Shown in pieces: positions 15,157-22,875 of a stretch of DNA of 22,927 nt. A model generated the notes under the pieces. That model was not told the DNA's origin, did not search any database, and saw only the letters and a program-made list of their open reading frames with translations. The DNA is taken from positions 1 to 22,927 of the forward strand of contig JBKEAJ010000109.1 of assembly GCA_047972135.1 (NCBI GenBank), given 5' to 3'. Made by a program: the position numbers and the translations under genes. The stretch is from JBKEAJ01 sp047972135 (GTDB lineage: Bacteria > Bacteroidota > Bacteroidia > Bacteroidales > Prolixibacteraceae). How positions within the stretch are numbered: position 1 is the first letter of the stretch; each line of letters starts with the position of its first letter.

Positions 15157-15164
15157 TATCTTTG
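15157..15164 (+). promoter_or_regulatory. -7 box TATCTTTG for higBA
   Basis: Exact TAnnTTTG match 20 bp upstream of the GTG start of higB. A short leader is expected. No obvious operator palindrome was found. Confidence 0.6.
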
Positions 15165-15184
15165 TTTTATCAAAAAGCAATTGA

Positions 15185-15505
15185 GTGAACGTAGAATTTG
15201 AAAAGAAGTATTTGGCTGAACTCTACGAAAACGGTAGGACAAGTGAAAAGAAATATCGTTTCCAACCACAGATAATCAAGGGATATTTGAAGTGCGTGAA
15301 AGCTCTGCTAAGTGCATCCAAAATGGAAGACTTATATGGATATAAAGCTCTGAATTACAAGGAAATGAAAGGAAACAAGAAAGGTCTTTCATCCTTGCGT
15401 ATCAACGACCAATGTAGGCTTGAGTTTAGAGAAATAACAAATATCACTAATCAAACTATTGTGGAAATTTGTTCTTTAGTAGACATTACAAATCATTACA
15501 AATAG
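15185..15505 (+). CDS. higB: HigB-type toxin (RelE superfamily)
   Basis: 106 residues starting at a GTG. No in-frame ATG gives a complete N-terminus, and the family begins MNVEFEKKYL as here. Recognisable HigB features are the N-terminal helix FEKKYLAELYENGRTSEKKYRFQPQIIKGYLKC and the C-terminal GLSSLRINDQCRLEFRE...IVEICSLVDITNHYK. HigB toxins are ribosome-dependent mRNA interferases. Gene order toxin then antitoxin is the usual one for higBA. The antitoxin frame starts 5 bp downstream but is broken, so the toxin appears intact while its partner is not, unless frameshifting occurs. The -7 box is at 15157-15164. Confidence 0.88.
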   Translation: MNVEFEKKYLAELYENGRTSEKKYRFQPQIIKGYLKCVKALLSASKMEDLYGYKALNYKEMKGNKKGLSSLRINDQCRLEFREITNITNQTIVEICSLVDITNHYK

Positions 15506-15510
15506 AAAAC

Positions 15511-15827
15511 ATGAACATAGCAGCAGACAACATGAAATCATTTCAAGCATATCACCCCGGCGAGTTGGTGAAAGAAGAACTAGAATGCAGGAATATAAAA
15601 CAAAAAGATTTTGCAAAAAATTTAGCCTGTCTTACTCAGCTCTGAATGAAATACTGAATGCAAAACGTCCGATAACTACCGAATTTGCACTGCTGTTAGA
15701 GGCTGCTCTGAGCATTAACGCAGACTTATTGGTGAGAATGCAAACAGATTACAACATACAAATCGCTCGCAAAAACAAATCTTTACTTGACAAACTGAAC
15801 AATATCAGGGAAATAGCAGCCCTTTAA
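15511..15827 (+). pseudogene. higA: HigA-type antitoxin (Xre HTH), split by a -1 frame disruption
   Basis: Frame 1 runs from ATG 15511 to TGA 15645 and encodes the N-terminal half (SFQAYHPGELVKEELECRNIKQKDFAKNL). The continuation SLSYSALNEILNAKRPITTEFALLLEAAL...INADLLVRMQTDY lies in the -1 frame up to the stop at 15827. Together they give a complete HigA antitoxin of about 105 residues with an Xre-type HTH that binds its own promoter and neutralises HigB. The switch falls in A6T3 at 15615-15623. This tract contains A AAA AAT (15615-15621) and A AAT TTA (15618-15624), both of the X XXY YYZ slippery type in the zero frame. A -1 shift there gives KNLSLSY with no missing residue relative to family spacing. 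A lost A (mutation or sequencing error) explains it equally well. MKSFQ at 15532 is an alternative start. Confidence 0.8.
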
Positions 15828-15862
15828 ATCCACACAGTCCGACATCTAAAACTTGCATATTA

Positions 15863-17134
15863 CTACCTCGCAGCTTTTGACTTTTGAATTAACTGCTTAA
15901 CTGTTGAACCTTGAACCAAAATGGAGAATAGCACTACGGCAACAGTCATTATCAGAATAATCTGACTTATATCGACAGTCTCTCCTAACAATTCTACATT
16001 GATTACAGGTATTGACAGTGCCAATGCCATTGCCAATCCGCCTCGCAGTCCTCCCCAAGTGAGGATATGGACGGAGTATTTATTGTTATATTTCTTAAAT
16101 CCAAAGACTTTGAATACCGACCAAACACTAAGCCAACGTCCCAACAAAGCAACAACAATCGCTAATCCGGCAAATGCCCAGCCGTAAGGTACTCTCTCCA
16201 ATTTAAATACAACTAAACCTATAAGAAAAAACAAAATATTGTTGAAAAATACATTGGCAAAATCCCATGACTCCATGAGATACTCTCTACCTTTTTTGTC
16301 AAAACGCCTCATCCGGCTGTAATTCCCAACATATATACCTGCAACAACCATCGCAATAGGACCAGAGACTCCAATCTTATCCGCCAAAATATAACCAATC
16401 GTCGGTATCAGCACTGTCAACATAATCTGTAAAGTTTTGGAATCACAAAACTTTAATCCCAAATCTACTATGTAAGCAAGAGCCAAACCATAAGCAATGC
16501 CTCCGACAGTCTCCAGAACAAAGAAAAAACCAACATCAACAGGACTTACAGCTCCTGCTCCCTGAGACGCAATACCTAAAATAGATGAGAAAACTACAAA
16601 ACCAACTCCATCATTGAACAAGGACTCCCCCTCTACTTCTATCTCTACATCAAAAGGCGCATGCAATTGCTTTAATATTGCCAAGACTGATATGGGGTCG
16701 GTGGGAGATATTAATGCTCCAAATAAAAGACAATATATAAACTCTACATTTACACCTAGCAACATCAACACAAAGTGCAGAAGTGCACCAACTATAAAAG
16801 TCGACAACAATGTGCCGACCACTGCAAGAGCAAAAACCTCACGTCGTTTTTTTCTCAAACGCTTGAGTCTGATACTTATCCCCCCCGCAAAAAGCATAAA
16901 ACTCAAGAAACCATTAACCAGAAAATATCTAAACTTGATATTTTTCAGAGTATCGAAAAGTCCCCTGTCGTCATTGATTATTTGGTAATCATAAAGCTCT
17001 ATCACCACAAAAGAAAGAATAACGGCAACTGCCGTAAGTACGATGGTTTCCTGAAACCTCTTGATATAACTGTTCAACAGAGCTATCAGTGTGGAAAAGG
17101 TAATAAGGTAACAAATTAATTCATAAGTTGTCAT
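15863..17134 (-). CDS. CPA1-family Na+/H+ antiporter (NhaP-like)
   Basis: 423 residues from the ATG at 17134 (MTTYELICYL). The open frame continues to a TTG at 17167, but the ATG is preferred; a -7 box lies upstream of both. It is an inner-membrane cation/proton exchanger with about 12 hydrophobic segments. CPA1 signatures are LLFGALISPTDPISVLAILKQ (about 135-155) and EGESLFNDGVGFVVF (about 168-182), which carries the ND ion-binding pair. Later WGGLRGGLAMALALSIP (about 362) is also typical. The specific cation (Na+, K+ or Li+) is not determinable. It converges with higBA (35 bp between stops) and is monocistronic. It is the second Na+/H+ antiporter family in the window beside nhaC. Confidence 0.9.
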   Translation of the reverse strand: MTTYELICYLITFSTLIALLNSYIKRFQETIVLTAVAVILSFVVIELYDYQIINDDRGLFDTLKNIKFRYFLVNGFLSFMLFAGGISIRLKRLRKKRREVFALAVVGTLLSTFIVGALLHFVLMLLGVNVEFIYCLLFGALISPTDPISVLAILKQLHAPFDVEIEVEGESLFNDGVGFVVFSSILGIASQGAGAVSPVDVGFFFVLETVGGIAYGLALAYIVDLGLKFCDSKTLQIMLTVLIPTIGYILADKIGVSGPIAMVVAGIYVGNYSRMRRFDKKGREYLMESWDFANVFFNNILFFLIGLVVFKLERVPYGWAFAGLAIVVALLGRWLSVWSVFKVFGFKKYNNKYSVHILTWGGLRGGLAMALALSIPVINVELLGETVDISQIILIMTVAVVLFSILVQGSTVKQLIQKSKAAR

Positions 17135-17189
17135 TTGTAAATTATTTATGCTGTCCAAAAAGGGCAAGTAAAACAGCTCTTCATCGCAT

Positions 17190-17197
17190 CAAAATTA
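17190..17197 (-). promoter_or_regulatory. -7 box TAATTTTG for the CPA1 antiporter
   Basis: Exact TAnnTTTG match on the minus strand, 55 bp upstream of ATG 17134. A -33 partner is not clear. The stretch from 17198 to 17322 is AT-rich with nothing recognised. Confidence 0.5.
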
Positions 17198-17322
17198 ATA
17201 CCGTTTTATTGAAAAGTACTGTTTCTGTGGTTAATTATTTGTTAAACGAGATATTATTTGAAAAATCATTATACCATTTGTGGATTATACAGCATTGTAG
17301 TATCAATCTGTCCATCCTCTAT

Positions 17323-17398
17323 CGTTATTGCGAGCGTAGCGAAGCAATCTGCTCTTTGTTGCAGGAGATTGCTTCGTCGCCAGCTCCTCGCAATGACG
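17323..17398. repeat. Full-length copy of the 76-bp palindromic element
   Basis: Termini CGTTATTGCGAG (one change) and CTCGCAATGACG bound an interior similar to 111-173 and, inverted, to 11818-11893. The same orientation and neighbours occur at 111-320: element, then a heptad array, then CAACT/CAAC-rich octad-like sequence (about 17455-17515). Confidence 0.88.
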
Positions 17399-17422
17399 TT
17401 CGTTTATTTTGCATTTGCCTAA

Positions 17423-17450
17423 AGCGCATTGCATACAGCGTACAGCGGTA
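17423..17450. repeat. Heptad array related to AGCNTAC (4 units)
   Basis: Units AGCGCAT, TGCATAC, AGCGTAC, AGCGGTA. It is a diverged relative of the 207-234 array, at nearly the same distance from the palindromic element. Confidence 0.6.
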
Positions 17451-17493
17451 TTTCAATTTATCAACTCACCGTTACAGTCAGCAAATCAACACA

Positions 17494-18432
17494 TTAGCTC
17501 ATCAACTGATTATCAAATAACTTTCCCTGATAACTGTTGCGCCTTTGTAATTCCTTCACGAGCTTAGCGGTAAATTCATAATTCTTGATACCCCACTTTG
17601 GAGCTATAAGCATATCGGGGGGTGCCTGACTTGTAAAACGCTGAATGATAATATCGGGACTCAGATGCTCCAAATACTGCACGCAAATATCAATATAATC
17701 TTCTAATGATAAGATGTTAAATGCTTCGGGAGTGTCGGCATAGAGCTTGGCAAAACGTGTTCCCTTGTGAATTTGCAACTGATGCAGCTTGAGAGTATCA
17801 ATGGGCAGGGTCGAAAATAATTTGGCTTGCTTGACCCAATCATTAATATCCTCGTCGGGAAAGCCTAAAACCACATGCACACAATTCTCTATACCGCTGC
17901 CCTCTAAGCGTTTAAGAGTGTCTACCGCCTCTGCAAAGCTATGAGCTCTGTTGATTGCCGACAAAGTCCTGTCGAGATGCGACTCCACTCCTACTTCTAC
18001 CGATACATAATATTTCTCAGCATAATCGGAGAGCAGGGCTATCACCTCGTCGGGCAAACAGTCAGGACGTGTGGATATTACCAAACCGTCGACCTTTTCT
18101 ACCGACAAAGCCTCGTCGTATAGCTTCTTTAAATCATCGACAGAAGCATAAGTATTGGTATACGACTGAAAATATGCAAGATAGCGCATATCCTTATACT
18201 TCCGTCCAAAAAATCTTATTCCTTTGTGGACTTGCTCTGCAACGCTTTCTTTCAAATTGGTGTACGAGGGCGAAAAAGTCTGATTATTACAGTAGGCACA
18301 GCCGCCCACCGCCTTTTCTCCATCACGGTTGGGACAGGTGAAGCCTGCATCAATGGAGATTTTCTGCATTTTGACAGGAAAGCGTTCCTTGAAATGCGAC
18401 GAGTAGTCATTATATAGTTTTCGTCCAAGCAT
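17494..18432 (-). CDS. Radical SAM protein, TIGR01212 / YhcC family
   Basis: 312 residues from ATG 18432. A TTG at 18447 would add 5 residues and overlap uvrA by 8 bp. The iron-sulfur cluster cysteines are C33, C45 and C48 in CPNRDGEKAVGGCAYCNNQTFSP, a longer first spacing than the common CxxxCxxC but typical of this YhcC-like family. Further family motifs are YFQSYTNTYA (about 110), STRPDCLPDE (about 142), VEVGVESHLDRTL (about 166) and HVVLGFPDE (about 208). The exact reaction is not established here. It begins 7 bp after the uvrA stop and is presumably cotranscribed with it. The C-terminus runs into intergenic sequence of the repeat region. Confidence 0.9.
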   Translation of the reverse strand: MLGRKLYNDYSSHFKERFPVKMQKISIDAGFTCPNRDGEKAVGGCAYCNNQTFSPSYTNLKESVAEQVHKGIRFFGRKYKDMRYLAYFQSYTNTYASVDDLKKLYDEALSVEKVDGLVISTRPDCLPDEVIALLSDYAEKYYVSVEVGVESHLDRTLSAINRAHSFAEAVDTLKRLEGSGIENCVHVVLGFPDEDINDWVKQAKLFSTLPIDTLKLHQLQIHKGTRFAKLYADTPEAFNILSLEDYIDICVQYLEHLSPDIIIQRFTSQAPPDMLIAPKWGIKNYEFTAKLVKELQRRNSYQGKLFDNQLMS

Positions 18433-18439
18433 CACAGCA

Positions 18440-21238
18440 TCAATCAAGTTTTGCTTTCAGATACTGCGCTGTGTACGACTCTTTACACTTCAGCATATCT
18501 TCGGGAGTGCCTGCAAAGACAAGGTTTCCTCCTTTGTCGCCGCCTTCGTGTCCCATGTCTATAAGCCAATCGGCAACCTTGACAACATCCAGATTATGCT
18601 CTATCACCAAAACAGTATGCCCTCTCTCAATCAAGGCATTGAAAGATTGAAGCAGCTGCTTTATATCATGAAAATGCAAGCCCGTAGTCGGCTCATCAAA
18701 GATATACATTGTCGGACTGCTGCGCTCATTGGACAGAAAGAATGCCAATTTAACACGCTGACTCTCACCCCCCGACAAAGTACTTGAAGACTGCCCCATT
18801 TTTATATACCCCAAGCCCACATCCTGCAAAGGCCTCAATTTCTTCACTATACGTTTTGCCAACCTCTTGTCATCACTACCAAAAAAGCCTATCGCCTCAT
18901 TTATTGTCATATTCAGCAGGTCGGAAATATTTACACCCCGATATTTCACTTCCAAAACATCATCCTTAAATCGCCTGCCCTTGCAGCTCTCGCACTCCAA
19001 CTCCACATCCGCCATAAACTGCATTCCTATGGTGATAGTTCCCTCCCCTTGACACTCGTCGCAACGACCGCCCTCAGTATTGAAAGAAAAGGTGCCAGGA
19101 GTAAAACCGTATTGCTTCGACAAGTTCTGCTCTGCATATAACTTTCGTATCTCGTCGTAGGCTTTTAGATAGGTAACAGGATTCGACCGCGACGAACGCC
19201 CTATGGGATTTTGATCAACAAATTCTACTCCTGAAATAAGTTTGATATCTCCCCCCAAGGACACATGTTGTCCGGTTTTCTCCAAATATATGCTAAATGT
19301 CTTTGCCAATGCAGGGTACAAGGTTCGCGACACCAAGGTAGACTTTCCCGAACCACTAACTCCGGTTACTACAGTCAAACCGTTGAGGGGAAAATCAACA
19401 TCTATATTTTTCAGATTATTCTCGCAAGCCCCTTTTAGCGAAATCTTATTTCTCATCTTGCGGCGAGACTTCGGAACTTCAATCTTTTCTTCTCCCAAAA
19501 GATACTTAGTAGTAAGGCTGTCTTTGGTCTTTACCAAGCCTTTCATATCGCCCTGATATACTATCTCGCCACCACCAGAACCTGCCAATGGACCTATGTC
19601 TATTATATAGTCGGCAGAGCGTATCAACTCTTCGTCGTGTTCTACAACCATAACCGTATTGCCAAGACTTTGTAACTTCCTCAGTACTCCCACAAGCCTA
19701 TCGGTGTCGCGCGAATGTAATCCGATGGACGGCTCATCAAGAATATACATCGACCCTACCAAACTACTACCCAAAGACTTAGCAAGATTAATGCGCTGAC
19801 TCTCACCTCCCGACAAGGTGTTGGACAAGCGGTTCAGCGTGAGATAGCTCAAGCCTACATCACATAGATAGTCGATACGAGTATTTATCTCTATCAACAA
19901 GCGTTTTGCAACATTGCCGTCATGCTCCGAAAGTTCTAATTTATCGAAGAATATACGCAAATCCGAAATCGGCAACAACACTAATTCCTGTATAGACTTG
20001 TCGCCAACTTTTACATATGCAGCTTCCTTTTTCAAACGTGTGCCATGACAATCCGGACAAGTAGTCTTGCCTCTATATCGTGCCAGCATTACACGGTTCT
20101 GTATCTTATATAACTTCTCTTCCAACTTGGCAAAAAAATCGTAAACACCTGCAAAGTGCTTTGTCCCGTTCCACACCATGCCTTTCTGCTCTGCCGTCAG
20201 TTTGTTATACGGGACATGAATAGGCAAATCTACCTTAGCGGCGTTAAGTTCCAGCTTGCGGAGAAAAGCCTTCATCTTGTCGCCACTCCAGCAAATAACC
20301 GCGCCCTCGTGCAAAGTCTTGGTTTTATCGGGAATGACTAAGTCTTCGTCTATGCCGATGACCTTTCCGTAACCCTCGCACTTCGTACATGCCCCCACAG
20401 GATTGTTGAAAGCAAACATATTTTCTGTCGGCTCTTCAAAGGATACACCATCTTCCTCAAAACGATTGGAAAATGAACGCTCTTTCATACCGCCACCATC
20501 AGAGATTTGTATGACACACACACCTCCTCCTTCATAAAAGGCGGTCTGCACTGAGTCTGCCACGCGCATCAGCATTTCCTCATCTTTAGTGGCTGACACT
20601 CTGTCTATGACCAAATATGTCTCGGCAGACAGTTCCGCACCATCTAAATTACTTATCTTCAATATCTCTCCCTTACTCAAAACTCTACTAAAACCTTGCT
20701 GCTCCAACAACTGAACCTCATCAAGCATAGTGCGCCCGCTGCGTAAATTTATGGGCGATAATATCAGAACCTTGACACTGTCGGCAAGCGATGATATATA
20801 TTTGACAACATCGCCGACGCTGTCTTTGCTCACAACATTACCAGTTGTCGGCGAATAAGTTTTCCCTATCCTCGCATAGAGAAGTTTTAAGTAGTCGTAA
20901 ATCTCTGTCGATGTTCCCACAGTCGAGCGTACATTGCGGGTATTGACCTTTTGCTCTATTGCTATGGCAGGCGGAATGCCTTTCACATAATCAACTTCGG
21001 GCTTGTTCATCCTGCCCAAAAACTGACGTGCATAGGACGATAGACTCTCGACATATCGACGTTGCCCCTCAGCATAAAGAGTGTCGAAAGCCAATGTAGA
21101 CTTGCCAGAACCCGAAACTCCCGTGATTACAATGAATTTATCTCTCGGTATGTTAACATGTATATTTTTCAGATTGTGTACTCTAGCTCCTTTAACCTCA
21201 ATAAAACTAGAGACTTGAGGCTTATTCCCGTATGTCAT
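18440..21238 (-). CDS. uvrA: UvrABC excinuclease subunit A
   Basis: DNA-damage-recognition ATPase of nucleotide excision repair; 932 residues, close to the usual 940. It is a tandem ABC ATPase: Walker A GVSGSGKST at 40-48 (K46) and again at about 632, and LSGGESQR signatures near 487 and 826, each followed by a Walker B region (YILDEPSIGLH; YIFDEPTTGLH). UvrA zinc modules appear as CTKCEGYG, with CPDCHGTRL in the insertion domain, and as CDECQGEG...CESCKGRRF in the second half. The ATG at 21238 precedes MTYGNKPQVSSFIEVKGARVHNLKNI, a normal N-terminus. It is divergent from the ECF sigma gene (142 bp between starts) and followed by the radical SAM gene. No LexA-like operator was recognised in the divergent region. 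Confidence 0.97.
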   Translation of the reverse strand: MTYGNKPQVSSFIEVKGARVHNLKNIHVNIPRDKFIVITGVSGSGKSTLAFDTLYAEGQRRYVESLSSYARQFLGRMNKPEVDYVKGIPPAIAIEQKVNTRNVRSTVGTSTEIYDYLKLLYARIGKTYSPTTGNVVSKDSVGDVVKYISSLADSVKVLILSPINLRSGRTMLDEVQLLEQQGFSRVLSKGEILKISNLDGAELSAETYLVIDRVSATKDEEMLMRVADSVQTAFYEGGGVCVIQISDGGGMKERSFSNRFEEDGVSFEEPTENMFAFNNPVGACTKCEGYGKVIGIDEDLVIPDKTKTLHEGAVICWSGDKMKAFLRKLELNAAKVDLPIHVPYNKLTAEQKGMVWNGTKHFAGVYDFFAKLEEKLYKIQNRVMLARYRGKTTCPDCHGTRLKKEAAYVKVGDKSIQELVLLPISDLRIFFDKLELSEHDGNVAKRLLIEINTRIDYLCDVGLSYLTLNRLSNTLSGGESQRINLAKSLGSSLVGSMYILDEPSIGLHSRDTDRLVGVLRKLQSLGNTVMVVEHDEELIRSADYIIDIGPLAGSGGGEIVYQGDMKGLVKTKDSLTTKYLLGEEKIEVPKSRRKMRNKISLKGACENNLKNIDVDFPLNGLTVVTGVSGSGKSTLVSRTLYPALAKTFSIYLEKTGQHVSLGGDIKLISGVEFVDQNPIGRSSRSNPVTYLKAYDEIRKLYAEQNLSKQYGFTPGTFSFNTEGGRCDECQGEGTITIGMQFMADVELECESCKGRRFKDDVLEVKYRGVNISDLLNMTINEAIGFFGSDDKRLAKRIVKKLRPLQDVGLGYIKMGQSSSTLSGGESQRVKLAFFLSNERSSPTMYIFDEPTTGLHFHDIKQLLQSFNALIERGHTVLVIEHNLDVVKVADWLIDMGHEGGDKGGNLVFAGTPEDMLKCKESYTAQYLKAKLD

Positions 21239-21300
21239 CTATCAGTACTTTTCTTGTAATATTTTGTTTTTCTGAAAATCTTTTACTTTATTTGCAGGTA

Positions 21301-21308
21301 CAAAAGTA
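21301..21308 (-). promoter_or_regulatory. -7 box TACTTTTG for uvrA
   Basis: Exact TAnnTTTG match on the minus strand, 62 bp upstream of the uvrA ATG. The -33 region reads TTTA rather than TTTG. On the plus strand a near match, TACCTTTA (about 21354-21361), could serve the sigma gene. Confidence 0.55.
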
Positions 21309-21380
21309 CGAGAATTTAATTTATAAACTAAAAGTCGAGCCTATAGAATATTCTACCTTTAAACTCTAAAAGTTAGAAAT

Positions 21381-21977
21381 ATGAGTAACGAAAAGATTAA
21401 GATGAGCGATGAGAAACTCATCTCTCGTTATGTGGCAGGCGACAATTCTGCTATTGAACTACTTATCAATAGACACAAAACCCGGATATTTACGTATCTG
21501 ATGATGGTTTTGAAAAATCGAGATTTAGCTGAAGATATTTTTCAAGAAACTTTTATCAAAGTGATAAAGTCTCTCAAACGAGGGAAGTATCAGGACAACG
21601 GTAAATTCGTGTCGTGGGTAATCAGAATCGCACACAATCTTGTAATTGACCACTATAGGAAGCTGAAGTTTATGAATACCCTATCGAATGATGACTCAGA
21701 GATTGACATCTTCAATTCTTCAAAATTCTCTGATGATAATGTTGAAGACATTCTGATAGAGGAGCAAATTACAAGCGACGTAAAAGCTTTAGTTGATAGA
21801 CTTCCCGAAGACCAGCGAGAAGTTGTGATAATGCGCCACTATTTAGACATGAGCTTCAAAGAAATAGCTGCAGCCACAAATGTCAGTATTAACACAGCAT
21901 TGGGGCGTATGCGATATGCGATTATAAACCTCAGAAAAATGGTGAAGGAAAAAAACATGTCGCTTTCTAAGTATTAA
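21381..21977 (+). CDS. ECF-type sigma-70 factor
   Basis: 198 residues with the two ECF regions. Sigma2 covers about 11-96 (LISRYVAGDNSAIELLINRHK; DLAEDIFQETFIKV at 48-61; WVIRIAHNLVIDHYRK). Sigma4 covers about 134-186 (LPEDQREVVIMRHYLDMSFKEIAAATNVSINTALGRMRYAI, with the HTH near 158-180). It recruits RNA polymerase to a specific promoter set. No FecR-like or zinc-binding anti-sigma gene follows, unlike the SusCD-linked ECFs common in Bacteroidetes; instead a 61-residue acidic ORF lies 76 bp downstream. ATG 21381 is used; an in-frame ATG at 21402 (MSDEKLISRY) is a possible alternative. Divergence from uvrA may mean shared regulation, but this is only inferred. Confidence 0.93.
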   Translation: MSNEKIKMSDEKLISRYVAGDNSAIELLINRHKTRIFTYLMMVLKNRDLAEDIFQETFIKVIKSLKRGKYQDNGKFVSWVIRIAHNLVIDHYRKLKFMNTLSNDDSEIDIFNSSKFSDDNVEDILIEEQITSDVKALVDRLPEDQREVVIMRHYLDMSFKEIAAATNVSINTALGRMRYAIINLRKMVKEKNMSLSKY

Positions 21978-22007
21978 TTCATTTTTTCCACAATAAAGAA
22001 AAGTTTG

Positions 22008-22054
22008 TTGGCGTTACTCTTATATAATATCAAAATATAAGTTTTTTACGCCAA
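22008..22054 (+). promoter_or_regulatory. Two-tier hairpin reaching the small ORF start codon
   Basis: Outer stem TTGGCGT (22008-22014) with ACGCCAA (22048-22054), whose last A is the first base of the ATG. Inner stem CTTATAT (22019-22025) with ATATAAG (22035-22041). The inner stem is followed directly by six T (22042-22047), so it resembles a weak attenuator, and the outer stem could mask the start codon. Only pairing is seen; regulation is inferred. Confidence 0.45.
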
Positions 22055-22239
22055 TGACAAATTTTTCTACCTTTATTGTAAACAACGCACAGGAACTGAT
22101 GAATAATGCTAATGGAGCACCCTGCGCAACAAGCGACCTGATACCGTCCGACGAGCTAGTGAAGAATATTGTAGCTTTCGCCAGTGCTTATGAATACTAT
22201 GATGCCAATGGTTATGAATTGGAGATATTCTTGAACTAG
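22054..22239 (+). CDS. Small acidic protein downstream of the sigma factor
   Basis: 61 residues, unrecognised. No signal peptide or membrane segment. It is strongly acidic (eight Asp/Glu, a single Lys, no Arg), Asn/Ala-rich, with one Cys (in GAPCATSD) and a Tyr cluster near the C-terminus (AYEYYDANGYELEIFLN). It lies between the ECF sigma gene and a very strong terminator (22256-22300), so it most likely ends the sigma transcript. That placement supports a real gene. An accessory or inhibitory role towards the sigma factor is a guess. Confidence 0.6.
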   Translation: MTNFSTFIVNNAQELMNNANGAPCATSDLIPSDELVKNIVAFASAYEYYDANGYELEIFLN

Positions 22240-22255
22240 TTGCTTGTGGATACGA

Positions 22256-22300
22256 CCAACAAAAAAGCTTGAAGATTTTTTCTTCAAGCTTTTTTGTTGG
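22256..22300. terminator. 20-bp perfect-stem bidirectional terminator
   Basis: Arms 22256-22275 and 22281-22300 are perfectly complementary with a 5-nt T loop. The stem contains A6/T6 runs so that either strand ends in a T-tract. It lies 16 bp after the stop of the small acidic ORF. Confidence 0.9.
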
Positions 22301-22338
22301 TGATTTGTTTAATTGTTTAAGGTTTAGAGTTTGGTTAC

Positions 22339-22353
22339 CGTCATTGCGAGCGT
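22339..22353. repeat. Terminus-only fragment of the 76-bp element
   Basis: CGTCATTGCGAGCGT matches the left end of the 76-bp palindromic element. The rest is absent and the sequence passes directly into the transposase remnant. GTTTAATTGTTTAAGG octad-like sequence precedes it (22307-22335). Confidence 0.7.
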
Positions 22354-22609
22354 CAGCACAGTCTTGGGAAGATTTTTTATCCTATCTCCCAGAATATAGT
22401 CCATCCCATCTTGCTCCTCCATGAACTTGCGGTTATCTCTGTCTATCATGGCACTGTCGGCTACTGCTATGACATTGTCTATACTGTAAGACTTCCGTTT
22501 TGCCTAATGAACACAATGTTCTATGACGCAAAGAACCATCATGCTTATAGGACTCTACGATGCGTAGGTATGTCCCCGACTTCGTATTTTCTACTCTCAG
22601 AAATGCCAT
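22354..22609 (-). pseudogene. Decayed IS1634/IS4-like transposase remnant
   Basis: Minus-strand ATG 22609 opens MAFLRVENTKSGTYLRIVES followed by YKHDGSLRHRTLCSLGKTE (to 22493), a typical N-terminus of IS1634-family transposases. Near 22490-22498 the reading passes to another frame encoding KSYSIDNVIAVADSAMIDRD, then NRKFMEEQDGMDYILGDRIKNLPK. The VADSAM stretch is the part around a catalytic Asp, which in full-length enzymes lies a few hundred residues later. The reading ends at the palindromic element terminus. The gene therefore has an internal deletion, a frame change and a lost C-terminal half. Family assignment is by pattern recognition of both segments. Confidence 0.75.
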
Positions 22610-22680
22610 GCGGCAAAGATTGGTAATTTAAAAGAGACATGCAAGTCTTTTTCGCACTGCCTCAAACTATCAATCTCAAG

Positions 22681-22717
22681 AAAAAAGCCCCCGGCAACCT
22701 GGCGGTTACCAACGGGC
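22681..22717 (-). terminator. GC-rich minus-strand terminator
   Basis: Read on the minus strand: GCCC (22717-22714) pairs with GGGC (22690-22687); inside, GGTAACC (22710-22704) pairs with GGTTGCC (22699-22693) with one G-U, around a GCCA loop; then six T (22686-22681). The wobble is only a pair on the minus-strand RNA, which sets the direction. No gene was found upstream on that strand within the window. Confidence 0.65.
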
Positions 22718-22793
22718 CGTGTGTATATAAAACGAGCGTGGGATCTGCTCTCGTAGGTGGGACTGTATGTATGAAAAAAATTTACTCTATTTT

Positions 22794-22821
22794 TAATGCT
22801 TTATGCTATAGGCTGTATGCC
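22794..22821. repeat. Heptad array (4 units), inverse of the 207-234 type
   Basis: Plus-strand units TAATGCT, TTATGCT, ATAGGCT, GTATGCC. The reverse complement gives AGCATNN-like units as at 207-234. Confidence 0.6.
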
Positions 22822-22875
22822 GTGCTTTTGCTGTTAATAATCTGCCCTTACAGGGCGCATATTATCTTGTCATTC

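Noticed and set aside
18433..18447. TTG start of the radical SAM gene overlapping uvrA
   Set aside because: An ATG at 18432 gives a family-like N-terminus with a 7-bp gap. The TTG start remains possible but is less likely.
21239..21380. SOS/LexA control of uvrA
   Set aside because: No palindromic LexA-like box was recognised between uvrA and the sigma gene.
22411..22626. Plus-strand open frame of 71 codons
   Set aside because: It is antisense to the recognisable IS1634-like transposase segments on the minus strand.
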